Positions 1 to 9,982 of a stretch of 64,000 nt of DNA are shown here, piece after piece. Origin of the DNA: Actinobacillus equuli (GTDB taxonomy: Bacteria > Pseudomonadota > Gammaproteobacteria > Enterobacterales > Pasteurellaceae); contig NZ_LR134310.1 of the NCBI RefSeq assembly GCF_900636745.1, positions 434,001-498,000 of the forward strand. The letters are read 5' to 3'. Numbering within the stretch: position 1 is the first letter of the stretch; every line of letters starts with the position of its first letter. The position numbers and the translations under genes were made by a program. The notes below the pieces were generated by a model that saw nothing but the letters and a program-made list of their open reading frames with translations, did no database searches and was not told where the DNA came from.

Positions 1-357
1 TTTTTTGCGTTCTTCAATCATTGCAACACGTTGCTGCTCTTTTGCTTGTTCTTCAGCAATTTCTTGAGGCGTCGGTTCTTCTACTACTTCTTCAGGTTTT
101 GGTTTTTCTTGTTCCGCCACCTTCGGCTGTGCACTGCCTTTTTTGTCTGATTTTAAGCGTCCGTACTCGGCAGCAACCTGCCCAGTATCAACCATAACAG
201 CTTCAAACTCTTCACCTGTACCACCGCTACCACCAGCTGCTTCTTCTAGCGTAGTCTTAGTAAAAAATGAACCGAGTAGAAGCAATCCAATCAACAATGC
301 ATGTAATAGGACTGAAACTATAACCGCCAGTTCTAGTCTGTCGTCTTTAGATTTCAC
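1..357 (-). CDS. tolA: TolA, N-terminal part (runs off the window)
   Basis: This is the inner-membrane and periplasm-spanning TolA of the Tol-Pal system, which keeps the outer membrane attached during division. Only the first 119 codons are inside the window. A GTG at 357 is chosen as start because AAGGA lies just upstream and no ATG fits. The protein begins VKSKDDRLELAV, followed by one membrane helix (about residues 9-30). A Gly/Glu-rich segment follows, then the start of a charged Pro/Glu/Lys/Gln stretch that would lead into the long TolA domain II helix. It lies 15 bp downstream of tolR in the usual ybgC-tolQ-tolR-tolA order. The identity rests on this order and on the helix-plus-charged-repeat architecture. 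Confidence 0.9.
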   Translation of the reverse strand, partial: MKSKDDRLELAVIVSVLLHALLIGLLLLGSFFTKTTLEEAAGGSGGTGEEFEAVMVDTGQVAAEYGRLKSDKKGSAQPKVAEQEKPKPEEVVEEPTPQEIAEEQAKEQQRVAMIEERKK

Positions 358-372
358 ACGTTATCCTTATTA

Positions 373-813
373 CTATTTGCCTTGGGTCATTAACCCAGCA
401 TTTTTAATACCCGCATCTTTTAAAAGAACAATTCCTTTGATAACTTCTTCATAAGGAATATCTTTCTCTGCCGCCACAAGGAAAAGAGTATTCGGATCTT
501 TCTGGAATGCTTCACCGGCATACGCAACAACTTCTTGCTCACCTAACGCTTCCTGTCCGCTACTCCCTTGTACAAAGTTACCGTCAATTTTTAATTTATA
601 TAAACCGACATCCGCAACTTGCAAAATGACGGGCGTTTTATCTTCATTAGATACCGATTGACTATGTTTATCTTCTGGTAAATTAACCTCAACGCTTTGG
701 CTGATAACCGGTGCGGTTGCCATGAAGATAAGTAATAGTACAAGCAATACGTCCAAAAATGGCACGATATTGATTTCAGATTTAATGTCATTACGTTTAC
801 GACGGTAAGACAT
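373..813 (-). CDS. tolR: TolR, Tol-Pal proton channel subunit
   Basis: TolR is the ExbD/TolR-family partner of TolQ. It has one N-terminal transmembrane helix (about residues 17-37, sequence FLDVLLVLLLIF) and a periplasmic domain. The helix contains the conserved Asp (in PFLDVLLV) that takes part in proton flow in this family. At 146 residues it is the normal family length. It sits between tolQ and tolA on the same strand, so the three are probably co-transcribed. Nothing looks damaged. Confidence 0.95.
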   Translation of the reverse strand: MSYRRKRNDIKSEINIVPFLDVLLVLLLIFMATAPVISQSVEVNLPEDKHSQSVSNEDKTPVILQVADVGLYKLKIDGNFVQGSSGQEALGEQEVVAYAGEAFQKDPNTLFLVAAEKDIPYEEVIKGIVLLKDAGIKNAGLMTQGK

Positions 814-891
814 ATTTTCCTCTTATACATTAGTGAATAAAAGATCTGACCATATTAAGCGGTCAGATCTCGTGAATTTTTTACTACTCGC

Positions 892-1572
892 TTATTTTTT
901 AGAAAATGCTTGGCGATGTAAAATAGTAGTAAATTCATCAATAAAATTAGCATAATCTTGTTCTAGTTTATTTACACGTAAACTTAAACGATTGTATGCC
1001 ATAACTGCTGGAATTGCAGCGAATAAGCCGATTGCTGTTGCAATCAAAGCTTCCGCAATACCCGGAGCAACTGATTGTAAGGTTGCCTGTTTTACTGCAC
1101 TTAAGCCCATAAATGAGTGCATAATCCCCCATACCGTACCGAATAAACCGATATAAGGACTGATTGAACCTACTGTTCCTAAAAATGGAATGTAGCTTTC
1201 TAAATTTTCAATTTCACGGTTTAACGCTAAGTTCATCGCTCGGCTAGAACCTTTCATGGTCGCTTCAGGCGCATCCGAGTTTACTTGCTGTAAACGCATA
1301 TACTCTTTAAAACCAGCATAGAAAATTTGCTCTGAACCGGTTAAGCCATCACGACGATTTTCTAAACCTTCATGTAAGCGATGTAAATCTTCACCTGACC
1401 AGAATTTATTTTCAAACGCTAACGCATCTTTCTTTGCCGCGGTTAAAATACGGCTACGTTGAATAATGACAGCCCAAGATAAAATTGAGAACGTGATTAA
1501 GATTAAAATAACAATCTTAACAACAATACTTGCCTGCATAAACAGCGAAACAAGGTTAAAATCAGTTTCCAT
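892..1572 (-). CDS. tolQ: TolQ, Tol-Pal proton channel subunit
   Basis: TolQ is the MotA/TolQ/ExbB-family inner-membrane protein that forms the proton channel with TolR and energises TolA. The 226 residues show three hydrophobic segments: about residues 13-36, 130-155 and 165-190. The conserved family stretch [13 protein letters not shown] is present, followed by the [22 protein letters not shown] helix. It is the second gene of ybgC-tolQ-tolR-tolA, 36 bp downstream of ybgC. Confidence 0.95.
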   Translation of the reverse strand: METDFNLVSLFMQASIVVKIVILILITFSILSWAVIIQRSRILTAAKKDALAFENKFWSGEDLHRLHEGLENRRDGLTGSEQIFYAGFKEYMRLQQVNSDAPEATMKGSSRAMNLALNREIENLESYIPFLGTVGSISPYIGLFGTVWGIMHSFMGLSAVKQATLQSVAPGIAEALIATAIGLFAAIPAVMAYNRLSLRVNKLEQDYANFIDEFTTILHRQAFSKK

Positions 1573-1608
1573 TTAATAGAACTCCGAATAAGTAATTTGT
1601 TTAAAAAA

Positions 1609-1998
1609 TTAGACCGCTTGTAGTGCCTGACATATCTCATCAGGGATCGCCACAGGCTTCATTTTTGTTAAATCAACACTTGCAACGGTGACTTTTGCTT
1701 CACTTAAACAAATATCATCACGCCATAATTGTTGTTGAAATACAATCGTTGCTTTTTTTAACTCAGTTACGACTGTTTCGACTCTGAGTAAATCATCTAA
1801 ACGAGCAGGAATTTTATAATCAATTTCTAATTTTTTTACGACAAAAGCAAATGAGCCGGCCAATAATTGTTGCTGAGAGAAACCTACTTGGCGTAAATAC
1901 TCTGTGCGTGCACGCTCAAAAAAACAGATGTAATTCGCATGGTAAACCACGCCTCCGGCATCCGTATCTTCATAATAAACTCTAATCGGGAAATTCAT
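1609..1998 (-). CDS. ybgC: YbgC, Tol-Pal associated acyl-CoA thioesterase
   Basis: YbgC is a hotdog-fold thioesterase that acts on acyl-CoA and heads the tol-pal operon in many gammaproteobacteria. The protein contains the active-site signature YYEDTDAGGVVYHANY near the N-terminus, where the Asp is catalytic in the 4-hydroxybenzoyl-CoA thioesterase family. An in-frame TTG at 2019 is also possible. The ATG at 1998 is preferred because it has TGGAA upstream and gives a 129-residue product close to family length. A terminator lies immediately upstream, so the tol operon probably starts here. Confidence 0.9.
   Translation of the reverse strand: MNFPIRVYYEDTDAGGVVYHANYICFFERARTEYLRQVGFSQQQLLAGSFAFVVKKLEIDYKIPARLDDLLRVETVVTELKKATIVFQQQLWRDDICLSEAKVTVASVDLTKMKPVAIPDEICQALQAV
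1613..1621 (-). repeat. DNA uptake signal, single copy
   Basis: On the minus strand this reads ACAAGCGGT, the core of the Apl-type uptake signal of Actinobacillus and relatives. It lies at the extreme 3' end of ybgC and encodes the end of that protein. It is one of many copies in the window and supports the taxonomic placement. Confidence 0.85.
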
Positions 1999-2028
1999 TT
2001 GTATTCCAATATTCGTCAAAATGAAAAA

Positions 2029-2045
2029 CGCCCAAAAATTAGGCG
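2029..2045 (-). terminator. Terminator upstream of ybgC
   Basis: On the minus strand CGCCTAA and TTGGGCG pair around a three-base loop (one G-T pair), followed by TTTTTC. It lies between ybgE and ybgC, so it is a second stop for cyd-operon transcripts entering from upstream. Confidence 0.6.
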
Positions 2046-2129
2046 TAAATTGCGTGCTATTTTAGAGAGAGAAAAATGGTTGTGCAATAGGGAAATGAAA
2101 ATATTTTTTATAAAAAAATTAATAAAAAA

Positions 2130-2147
2130 GCGTAAGAAATCTTACGC
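2130..2147 (-). terminator. Terminator of the cyd operon
   Basis: A perfect 7-bp stem (GCGTAAG with CTTACGC, 4-base loop) abuts the ybgE stop codon. On the minus strand it is followed by a run of Ts, typical of a rho-independent terminator. Confidence 0.8.
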
Positions 2148-2438
2148 CTATCTTAATGAAATTAAATAACTCAATGAACTAATGACAATTAAATAGCCTG
2201 TTATAGGTAAAAAGACTAGACGCCAAATCGCACTTTGAATTTCAAAGCCAATTCCATGAATCCACAAAATAGCCATGCCATAGAAGGCTAATATCGCTAA
2301 ATAAGGGATATGCCTACCAAAATGCTGGGCAAATAGATTTGCATTCAGCAATATCATTGCAAATAGCACACCTGCAAGAATAAAAGAAAGGGCCTTTAGC
2401 CAGCCCTTTCTTGTTAAATTATAGAACGAATGAATCAT
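2148..2438 (-). CDS. ybgE: YbgE, cyd operon membrane protein
   Basis: This is a 96-residue inner-membrane protein with three hydrophobic segments (about residues 14-36, 43-62 and 70-92). It matches the YbgE family by its position directly behind cydAB-cydX and by its size. YbgE proteins accompany cytochrome bd oxidase, but their exact role is not established. The start at 2438 lies 11 bp downstream of the cydX stop, and a terminator follows immediately after the stop codon. Confidence 0.85.
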   Translation of the reverse strand: MIHSFYNLTRKGWLKALSFILAGVLFAMILLNANLFAQHFGRHIPYLAILAFYGMAILWIHGIGFEIQSAIWRLVFLPITGYLIVISSLSYLISLR

Positions 2439-2449
2439 TCACTATAATC

Positions 2450-2548
2450 CTATTCGTCAAATTTGCCTGTTTTCTCAATGCTAACAGTAATTACCGTTGC
2501 AAAAAGAATCGCAAGTAAAACGCCTAATACCCAAGTTACATAAAACAT
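2450..2548 (-). CDS. cydX: CydX, small subunit of cytochrome bd oxidase
   Basis: This is a 32-codon gene beginning MFYVTWVLGVLLAILF and ending KTGKFDE. CydX is a single-helix subunit needed for stability and activity of cytochrome bd. The conserved N-terminal W and the Glu-Lys after the helix (SIEKTGKFDE) fit the family. A GGAGA Shine-Dalgarno lies 7 bases before the ATG. It sits 12 bp behind cydB and ahead of ybgE, which is the standard position. Confidence 0.93.
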   Translation of the reverse strand: MFYVTWVLGVLLAILFATVITVSIEKTGKFDE

Positions 2549-2560
2549 CTGTTTATCTCC

Positions 2561-3697
2561 TTAGTATGCACTTGCTTTGTTATCTTCTAAGTATTTAGCA
2601 TCTAAGCGACCATACATTTTGATATATGACCAAATAGTATAAGCTAATACTAAAGGCACAAAGATACACGCAACAACTAACATTACTGTTAATGTATATT
2701 GACTTGCTGTTGAATCCCAAACCGTTAAGCTCATTTCCGGGTGAGAAATTGACGGCATAATGAATGGGAACATAGATACAGCTGCAGTAACAATAACCCC
2801 AACAAGCATAATTGATGATGAGAAGAATGCTAAGCCGGAACGATTCACTTTAGAAGCAACAATCGTTAACAATGCACCTAATACCGCTAATGCAGGAACA
2901 ACCCATAATACCGGCATCTCAGCAAAATTTCTGAACCATGCTGCACTTTCAACCGCAACTGTTTTATTAGTTAAGAATGATTGTGCATTGTGGTCTAAAT
3001 CGCTTGTGATCACAAAGCCATCTTTAAACGATAACCAAACACCCGCTAATACAAACGCAACTAATACGACTGCCGCAGTAACTTGAGCGGTTGCTCTCGC
3101 ACGGTTACGTAAATCACCGGTCGTTTTCATTTGTAACCATGTCGCACCTTGTGTAGTTAACATCATTAAGCTTACTACACCACATAATAATGCGAACGGA
3201 TTTAATAAACCGAAGAATGAACCTGTATATACTACTTGGTTAAGGTTATTAAATTCGAATGGTACGCCTTGTAATAAATTACCGAATGCAACACCGAAAA
3301 TTAATGACGGAACAAAACCACCGACAAATAAACCCCAGTCCCAAGCATTACGCCATTTCGGGCTATCTACTTTAGCACGATATTCAAAACCTACCGGGCG
3401 GAAAAATAACGCCGCTAGCACTAGAATCATCGCTAAATAGAAACCGGAGAATGATGTCGCATAAACCGTAGGCCATGCCGCAAAGATCGCACCACCAGCT
3501 GTTAATAACCATACTTGGTTACCATCCCAGTGCGGAGCAATGGTATTAATCATTACTCGACGTTCAACATTACTTTTACCAATCACCGGTAATAATGTTA
3601 ATACGCCCATATCAAAACCGTCTGTAATCGCAAAGCCGATTAGCAATACGACAATCAGAATCCACCAAATAAAGCGGAGAATTTCATAATCGATCAT
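2561..3697 (-). CDS. cydB: Cytochrome bd ubiquinol oxidase subunit II
   Basis: CydB is the integral membrane partner of CydA in the high-affinity quinol oxidase that reduces oxygen to water. The 378-residue protein has about eight to nine hydrophobic segments. Conserved motifs near the N-terminus include GFAITDGFDMG and the acidic HWDGNQVWLLT segment. It starts 12 bp downstream of cydA and is followed by cydX and ybgE on the same strand. Confidence 0.97.
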   Translation of the reverse strand: MIDYEILRFIWWILIVVLLIGFAITDGFDMGVLTLLPVIGKSNVERRVMINTIAPHWDGNQVWLLTAGGAIFAAWPTVYATSFSGFYLAMILVLAALFFRPVGFEYRAKVDSPKWRNAWDWGLFVGGFVPSLIFGVAFGNLLQGVPFEFNNLNQVVYTGSFFGLLNPFALLCGVVSLMMLTTQGATWLQMKTTGDLRNRARATAQVTAAVVLVAFVLAGVWLSFKDGFVITSDLDHNAQSFLTNKTVAVESAAWFRNFAEMPVLWVVPALAVLGALLTIVASKVNRSGLAFFSSSIMLVGVIVTAAVSMFPFIMPSISHPEMSLTVWDSTASQYTLTVMLVVACIFVPLVLAYTIWSYIKMYGRLDAKYLEDNKASAY

Positions 3698-3709
3698 TGT
3701 ACACTCCTA

Positions 3710-5260
3710 TTATTTTGTAGATTGTTCAAAATGATAACGACCAGTCTTTAATGCACTTGGACCAAGTCTGCCATATTTAAACATTAAATACATCTCAACC
3801 ACGAGGAAGATAGTATATAAGCCGCAAAGTAAACCGATTGAGATCCAAAGATCTGTCGTCGTTAATGCAGAATTAGATACGCCTGTCGGTAATACTTCAT
3901 AAATTGCCCAAGGTTGACGACCATACTCTGCTAAGAACCAACCAGACTCAATTGCAATCCATGGAAGAGGAATACCCCATAACATTGCTCTTAAGAATAA
4001 ACGGCTTTTGCCAACGGTACCACGTACGTTTTGGAAGAATGCGAAACCAATTAATAGAAGCATCAAACCACCAGAAGCCATCATTACTCGGAATGCCCAG
4101 AATGTTGGGCCAACATTAGGAATGGTGCTTGCCGCAGCTTTTTGGATTTGCTCTTCAGTTGCATCAACTACATTCGGTGTATATTGTTTAAGTAATAAGC
4201 CGAAACCTAAGTCTTTTTGTACTGCTTTGAATGCTTCTTTTTCTTCTGCAGTATAGTTACCCGCACGTAATTTTTCGAGTAACGCATATGCTTGAATACC
4301 GGTACGAACACGTTGTTCGTTGATTGCACGAATATCTTTTAAACCTTTAATTTCAGTATCAAAAGAACGTGTTGCAATAATACCTGCCATATATGGAATA
4401 TGAATTGAGAATTCATTTTTCATTTCAGCGGTATTAGGAATTACAAAAGCATTCCATGCCGCTGGAGCAGGTTGAGTTTCAAACTCACCTTCCATTGCAG
4501 CTAATTTAGTAGGCTGTGCTTTACCGATTTCGTAACCAGATTCATCACCCATAATTAATACGGCAAGAATCGCCATTAAACCAAAGCTTGCGCCTACTGA
4601 GAATGAACGTTTTGCAAAACCGAGATCCTGACCTTTTAAGATATAGTAAGCACTAATACCTAATACAAATACCGCACCACAAGTATAACCTGCTGTTACC
4701 GTATGTAAGAATTTAGATTGTGTCACTGGGTTTAATACGAGATCAGAGAAACTTACAAGTTCCATTCGCATTGTTTCGAAGTTAAATTCAGAACCAACCG
4801 GATTCTGCATCCAACCATTCGCAACAAGGATCCATAACGCTGAGAAGTTAGAACCGAACGCAACCGCATAAGTCGCAAGTAAATGTTTACCTTTTGATAA
4901 ACGATCCCAACCGAAGAAGAATAAACCAATGAAAGTTGACTCTAAGAAGAACGCCATTAAGCCTTCAATTGCTAATGGAGCACCAAAGATATCGCCCACA
5001 TAGTGAGAATAATATGACCAGTTCATACCAAACTGGAATTCCATCGTAATACCAGTTGTTACGCCAAGGGCAAAGTTAATACCGAATAACTTACCCCAGA
5101 ATTTAGTCATATCTTTATAGACTTCTTTTCCTGTCGTTACATAAAGTGTTTCCATTACAACGAGAACGAAAGAAAGACCTAATGTTAACGGCACAAATAA
5201 GAAGTGATAGAGTGCAGTTAAAGCAAACTGCAAACGCGAGAGTTCAACAACGTCTAACAT
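3710..5260 (-). CDS. cydA: Cytochrome bd ubiquinol oxidase subunit I
   Basis: CydA carries hemes b558, b595 and d and the quinol-oxidising loop. The heme ligand His19 is visible in ALYHFLF. The His in [10 protein letters not shown] fits the b558 ligand, and the quinol (Q) loop includes GDESGYEIG and ETQPAPAAW. At 516 residues it is close to the 522 of E. coli. It is the first gene of cydABX-ybgE. Upstream lie a CRP-like and an FNR-like site, which fits control by oxygen and carbon state, though binding is inferred. Confidence 0.97.
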   Translation of the reverse strand: MLDVVELSRLQFALTALYHFLFVPLTLGLSFVLVVMETLYVTTGKEVYKDMTKFWGKLFGINFALGVTTGITMEFQFGMNWSYYSHYVGDIFGAPLAIEGLMAFFLESTFIGLFFFGWDRLSKGKHLLATYAVAFGSNFSALWILVANGWMQNPVGSEFNFETMRMELVSFSDLVLNPVTQSKFLHTVTAGYTCGAVFVLGISAYYILKGQDLGFAKRSFSVGASFGLMAILAVLIMGDESGYEIGKAQPTKLAAMEGEFETQPAPAAWNAFVIPNTAEMKNEFSIHIPYMAGIIATRSFDTEIKGLKDIRAINEQRVRTGIQAYALLEKLRAGNYTAEEKEAFKAVQKDLGFGLLLKQYTPNVVDATEEQIQKAAASTIPNVGPTFWAFRVMMASGGLMLLLIGFAFFQNVRGTVGKSRLFLRAMLWGIPLPWIAIESGWFLAEYGRQPWAIYEVLPTGVSNSALTTTDLWISIGLLCGLYTIFLVVEMYLMFKYGRLGPSALKTGRYHFEQSTK

Positions 5261-5433
5261 CTCAGACCTCTTATAAAGTATAATAAAATTTATTTATAGA
5301 TTATTCTGAATACGAATAATCACCCCAACAAAATTTTGACCTAAAACAACCATATAACCACAAATAGGTATATGCTTTTTTAGAATCTACATTCCATTCT
5401 ACCTTGAATTTAATAAATTAAAAATAGTCGATT

Positions 5434-5449
5434 TGTTACATCGATCACA
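5434..5449. promoter_or_regulatory. CRP-like site upstream of cydA
   Basis: TGTTA-CATCGA-TCACA matches the CRP palindrome TGTGA-N6-TCACA at nine of ten half-site bases. It lies about 175 bp from the cydA start. Confidence 0.5.
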
Positions 5450-5571
5450 TTTCTAGCCAAAACTTTGAAACAATGTTAAAAGTTAGATTATTTTCACTCA
5501 TATTTTTATAACTTTTCTTTAGCATCCCTACCTTTTATGAAGTATGCCTTTCTACACTTTTATGATTAGTT

Positions 5572-5585
5572 TTGATATTGGTCAA
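5572..5585. promoter_or_regulatory. FNR-like site between cydA and the secreted-protein gene
   Basis: TTGAT-ATTG-GTCAA differs from the FNR consensus TTGAT-N4-ATCAA at one base. It lies 135 bp before the plus-strand gene and about 310 bp before cydA, so the rightward gene is the likelier target. Confidence 0.5.
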
Positions 5586-5719
5586 ATAAAATGATCGAAA
5601 AGATCCAAAAAATTTGCTATTTAATAATGACTTTTATTTCTTGTTTGTTATAATCGAAAAAATCCAAACCATGTGTCAAACGATAGCTTTTAACTATAAT
5701 TGAAAAAGGTAAAACCATA

Positions 5720-6052
5720 ATGTTAAAAAAAGTTCTTATTTCAACTTTCGCTAGCTTCATACTGGCATTCACAGCACAAACAGCGATGGCAGAGGTGAAA
5801 ACTTCTTCACTTTCTATGGCAAAACCTTCTGTAAATCAAAGATTGCCAACACAATGCCAAAGAATGTTTAGTGTTGCAGATAAACTTGTTTCCGATGCGG
5901 AAAAACAACCCGGTACACATACCCAAGTTGCTAAAATGAAAAGTAAGTTATCTTCTACAAGACAACAAATCCTAAAAATGGAAACTGAAATGCAACAAAA
6001 AAGTTGTAATAAAGGTTTAACCGCTTTAAACACACTGAAACAAAAACATTAA
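5720..6052 (+). CDS. Small secreted protein of unknown function
   Basis: The 110-residue product has a clear signal peptide (MLKKV then a hydrophobic core, likely cleavage after TAMA at residue 25). The mature part is about 85 residues, basic and helix-rich, with exactly two cysteines that could form one disulfide in the periplasm. The spacing of Lys/Gln/Met residues in its second half suggests a helical hairpin. It resembles small Pasteurellaceae periplasmic proteins of unknown function (possibly DUF5339), but this is unverified. It stands alone, with its own upstream FNR-like site and downstream terminator. Confidence 0.75.
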   Translation: MLKKVLISTFASFILAFTAQTAMAEVKTSSLSMAKPSVNQRLPTQCQRMFSVADKLVSDAEKQPGTHTQVAKMKSKLSSTRQQILKMETEMQQKSCNKGLTALNTLKQKH

Positions 6053-6075
6053 TCGTTTAGCCCTGAATTATTTAA

Positions 6076-6112
6076 CCGAGCATTAATTACTAAAAAGATG
6101 CTCGGTTTTTTT
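6076..6112 (+). terminator. Terminator of the secreted-protein gene
   Basis: CCGAGCAT and ATGCTCGG form a perfect 8-bp stem, followed by seven Ts on the plus strand. Confidence 0.85.
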
Positions 6113-6163
6113 ATTGCTTTTAATTTGTAAAAAAATCAGAAAATTTGACTGCTTGTAAGGCGT

Positions 6164-6198
6164 AAAAAAACTCTGGGAAATTTTCCCAGAGTTTTTTT
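6164..6198 (-). terminator. groESL terminator
   Basis: AAACTCTGGGAAA and its complement form a near-continuous palindrome flanked by A7 on the left and T7 on the right. It can terminate in both directions and lies just behind groEL. Confidence 0.85.
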
Positions 6199-6218
6199 AC
6201 GTCAGCTGGAGGGATGAA

Positions 6219-7871
<1,653 letters not shown>

Positions 7872-7925
7872 CTATAAATTATTTATTCAATTTGCAAAAA
7901 ATTAGTGAAAACTGACCGCTTATCA

Positions 7926-8216
7926 CTACTCTACGATTGCTAAAATATCGTTTTCAGAAAGAATTAACACTTCTTCACCGTCAATTTTTTCTGATTTCAC
8001 ACCATAACCTTCGTTGAAGATAACGACATCACCAACTTTTACCGCTAATGCTTGTACAGAACCATTATCTAACAAACGACCTGTACCAACCGCAATTACT
8101 TTACCGCGAGTAGATTTTGTTGCCGCTGAGCCGGTTAAAACGATACCGCCTGCCGAACGTGTTTCTACTTCTTCACGTTTTAAAATTACTTTATCGTGTA
8201 ATGGACGAAGAGTCAT
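7926..8216 (-). CDS. groES: Co-chaperonin GroES
   Basis: GroES is the 10-kDa lid of the GroEL chamber. The ATG at 8216 is chosen: it gives the expected 96-residue protein beginning [14 protein letters not shown], whereas the longer upstream frame would add 13 unrelated residues. The mobile-loop segment [14 protein letters not shown] and the roof segment are present. Confidence 0.98.
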   Translation of the reverse strand: MTLRPLHDKVILKREEVETRSAGGIVLTGSAATKSTRGKVIAVGTGRLLDNGSVQALAVKVGDVVIFNEGYGVKSEKIDGEEVLILSENDILAIVE

Positions 8217-8280
8217 TGTATGTTTCCTTCTATTAGTCTGTAAAAAATTTCGCACGCTGAATTGCGTGCAACGATCACCA

Positions 8281-8308
8281 ACATTGGGGCAAATTCTCCG
8301 CTTTCAAG
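8281..8308 (-). promoter_or_regulatory. Sigma-32 (heat-shock) promoter of groESL
   Basis: On the minus strand CTTGAAA (8308-8302) is followed after 12 bases by CCCCAATG (8289-8282). The RpoH consensus is CTTGAAA-N11-16-CCCCATNT. It lies 65 bp before the groES start. No CIRCE element was seen. Confidence 0.8.
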
Positions 8309-8364
8309 TTACTTTTGCAAAATTTTATGCAAAAGCAACCGCTTTCGTCTGATTTTTAGGCAAT

Positions 8365-8392
8365 AAAAAAGAGCATCTCAAATGAAATGCTC
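8365..8392 (-). terminator. Terminator of the secM-secA-mutT run
   Basis: On the minus strand GAGCAT and ATGCTC form a stem with an inner TCA/TGA pairing, followed by six Ts, directly behind mutT. Confidence 0.8.
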
Positions 8393-8399
8393 CGTACTG

Positions 8400-8798
8400 T
8401 TAAGCTTCTGATTTTAAACGTTGGATTAAACGGCTATTTGCCGGCGGAAATTCGCTCTCATCCAAATCAGCTTGAGCAACCCAAAAGCCTTCTTGACCTT
8501 CACGTCCAAACGGTTCACCAACCCATTCTTCCACTAAATAGAAGAAAAACTCAATCACTTTGGTCGGATAATCAAAACGGAACGACTCATAAGGGAAAGC
8601 ACTTAACACGTGAATCCCGATTTCCTCTTCCAACTCACGCTTTAATGCCTCTTCCGGTGTTTCTCCCGTATCCACTTTACCACCGGGAAACTCCAATGCT
8701 TGTGCAAAATCTTGTCCTTCAAGTCTTTGGGTTAAATAAATCTGTCCAAATTCATTGCGGATAATGCCGGCTGCAACTTGGATTGTAGGCTTATTCAT
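8400..8798 (-). CDS. mutT: MutT, 8-oxo-dGTP pyrophosphatase
   Basis: MutT removes 8-oxo-dGTP from the nucleotide pool and so prevents A-to-C mutation. The 132-residue protein contains a full Nudix box, GGKVDTGETPEEALKRELEE followed by EIGI. The ATG at 8798 is chosen because AAGGAAAA lies upstream and the start overlaps the preceding stop codon by four bases, which suggests translational coupling. A longer frame starting at 8858 would add an unlikely N-terminus. The gene follows secA as in E. coli, but here two glycosyltransferase-like genes separate them. Confidence 0.93.
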   Translation of the reverse strand: MNKPTIQVAAGIIRNEFGQIYLTQRLEGQDFAQALEFPGGKVDTGETPEEALKRELEEEIGIHVLSAFPYESFRFDYPTKVIEFFFYLVEEWVGEPFGREGQEGFWVAQADLDESEFPPANSRLIQRLKSEA

Positions 8799-9982
8799 GT
8801 ATTTTCCTTGAGAATTTGTTGTAATTGTTGTTGGATATTTTTTATCACAGATTGCCAATTAAGACTAGCCTCTTGGCGAAAAAGTTTCACACTGTCATAC
8901 CACGGACTATCTTGACGAGTTAACAACCAGCGAAAATCCGGGTGATAACTTAACATAATCCAAGTCGGTTTGCCCATTGCGGCAGCCAAATGGGCGACAG
9001 ACGTATCAACGCTGATCACAAGATCCATTTGGGCAATTAATGCGGCGGTATCTGAAAAATCACCAATATCTTGCTGCCAAATATGCAAATTTTCGAATAA
9101 ATCAGACCGCTTGTAATCCGCTTCGTTTAGCTCTTTTTGCAAACAATGGAAATCAGCATCTAACGCAAACAACTGTGAAAACAGCTCAAAGGGCAAACTG
9201 CGGGAAGCATTCCGATTATGTTTTGCCGATCCCGCCCAAACCACACCGATTTTCAAACGTTTTAGCGAACTACAAGCGGTTATTTTTGTGTGCCATTTTG
9301 CAAGAAACTCCGGTTGTGCTTGTAAATAACCGCTTGAATAAGGAATATTTTCAAGTGTACTGCCAAATACTAAAGGCGCACTTAACATCGGCAAATGGTA
9401 TGCCAGCCCTGAAATTCGTCCACCGTTTTGCATTGTCTCAATGCCGTATTGCGCTAAATTATAATTGAGTAAATTTTCAATGCCGCTATGATTAAGCACC
9501 ACCACATTTAAGCCTTGACGTTTCATTTCCAAGGCATAACGTACAAACTGAATATTATCGCCGAATCCTTGTTCTACGTGAAACAAGATTTTAGCATCAC
9601 CGATATTTTCCCCTCGCCATTGCGGAATATTAATTTCCAGCGGTTCAAAAGCAGGCAAACCGGTTTGCCAACGCCATTCGTAAGCTTGCCAGCCTTGCAG
9701 ATAATCACCTAACAAGTTATGTAACATCGCTTTATTACACCAAGCAATCGCATAATTTGGCGCAAGTTCAACCGCTTTATTCGCATCTTTTAACGCTAAT
9801 TGGTAAAGTCCCAAGTTTTGTAATACCGTACAACGATTGTGATATAGCACCGCTTTGTCCGGTAATAAGCGGATTATTTCATCGTATTTTCTTAAAACCG
9901 CTAACCATTCAAATGGCGTCGCAGCACTGTCCTGCTCTTCCACCAATAAAGCGAGATATTGTTCAAACGTCATTTCAGCCAT
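8795..9982 (-). CDS. TPR protein with GT-B glycosyltransferase-like domain (copy 2)
   Basis: The 395-residue protein has an N-terminal TPR region (about residues 30-105, with YHNRCTVLQNLGLYQLALKDANKAVELAP-type repeats). The C-terminal domain resembles GT9/heptosyltransferase-like GT-B enzymes: GVVWAGSAKHNRNASRSL, then ISVDTSVAHLAAAMGKPTW. No signal peptide is seen, so it is probably cytoplasmic. It is a paralogue of the gene immediately upstream, which it overlaps by eight bases. It is co-transcribed with secA and mutT. Acceptor and sugar are unknown. Related TPR-GT proteins modify proteins or surface glycans, but no function can be assigned here. Confidence 0.8.
   Translation of the reverse strand: MAEMTFEQYLALLVEEQDSAATPFEWLAVLRKYDEIIRLLPDKAVLYHNRCTVLQNLGLYQLALKDANKAVELAPNYAIAWCNKAMLHNLLGDYLQGWQAYEWRWQTGLPAFEPLEINIPQWRGENIGDAKILFHVEQGFGDNIQFVRYALEMKRQGLNVVVLNHSGIENLLNYNLAQYGIETMQNGGRISGLAYHLPMLSAPLVFGSTLENIPYSSGYLQAQPEFLAKWHTKITACSSLKRLKIGVVWAGSAKHNRNASRSLPFELFSQLFALDADFHCLQKELNEADYKRSDLFENLHIWQQDIGDFSDTAALIAQMDLVISVDTSVAHLAAAMGKPTWIMLSYHPDFRWLLTRQDSPWYDSVKLFRQEASLNWQSVIKNIQQQLQQILKENT

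Larger units (their letters stand above)
5261..5719. other. Divergent AT-rich control region between cydA and a secreted-protein gene
   Basis: This 459-bp stretch has no convincing gene. It holds the divergent promoters of cydA (minus) and the 110-residue secreted protein (plus). It also holds one CRP-like site and one FNR-like site, listed separately. It is very AT-rich, so -10-like hexamers are frequent and no single promoter can be chosen by eye. Confidence 0.7.

Noticed and set aside
591-830. A 79-residue frame overlapping tolR on the same strand
   Set aside because: It is an out-of-frame reading of tolR with unlikely composition; tolR itself is well supported.
5261-5719. ArcA boxes in front of cydA
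   Set aside because: Several GTTA-like elements occur, but none shows the direct-repeat spacing of the ArcA consensus clearly enough in this AT-rich DNA.
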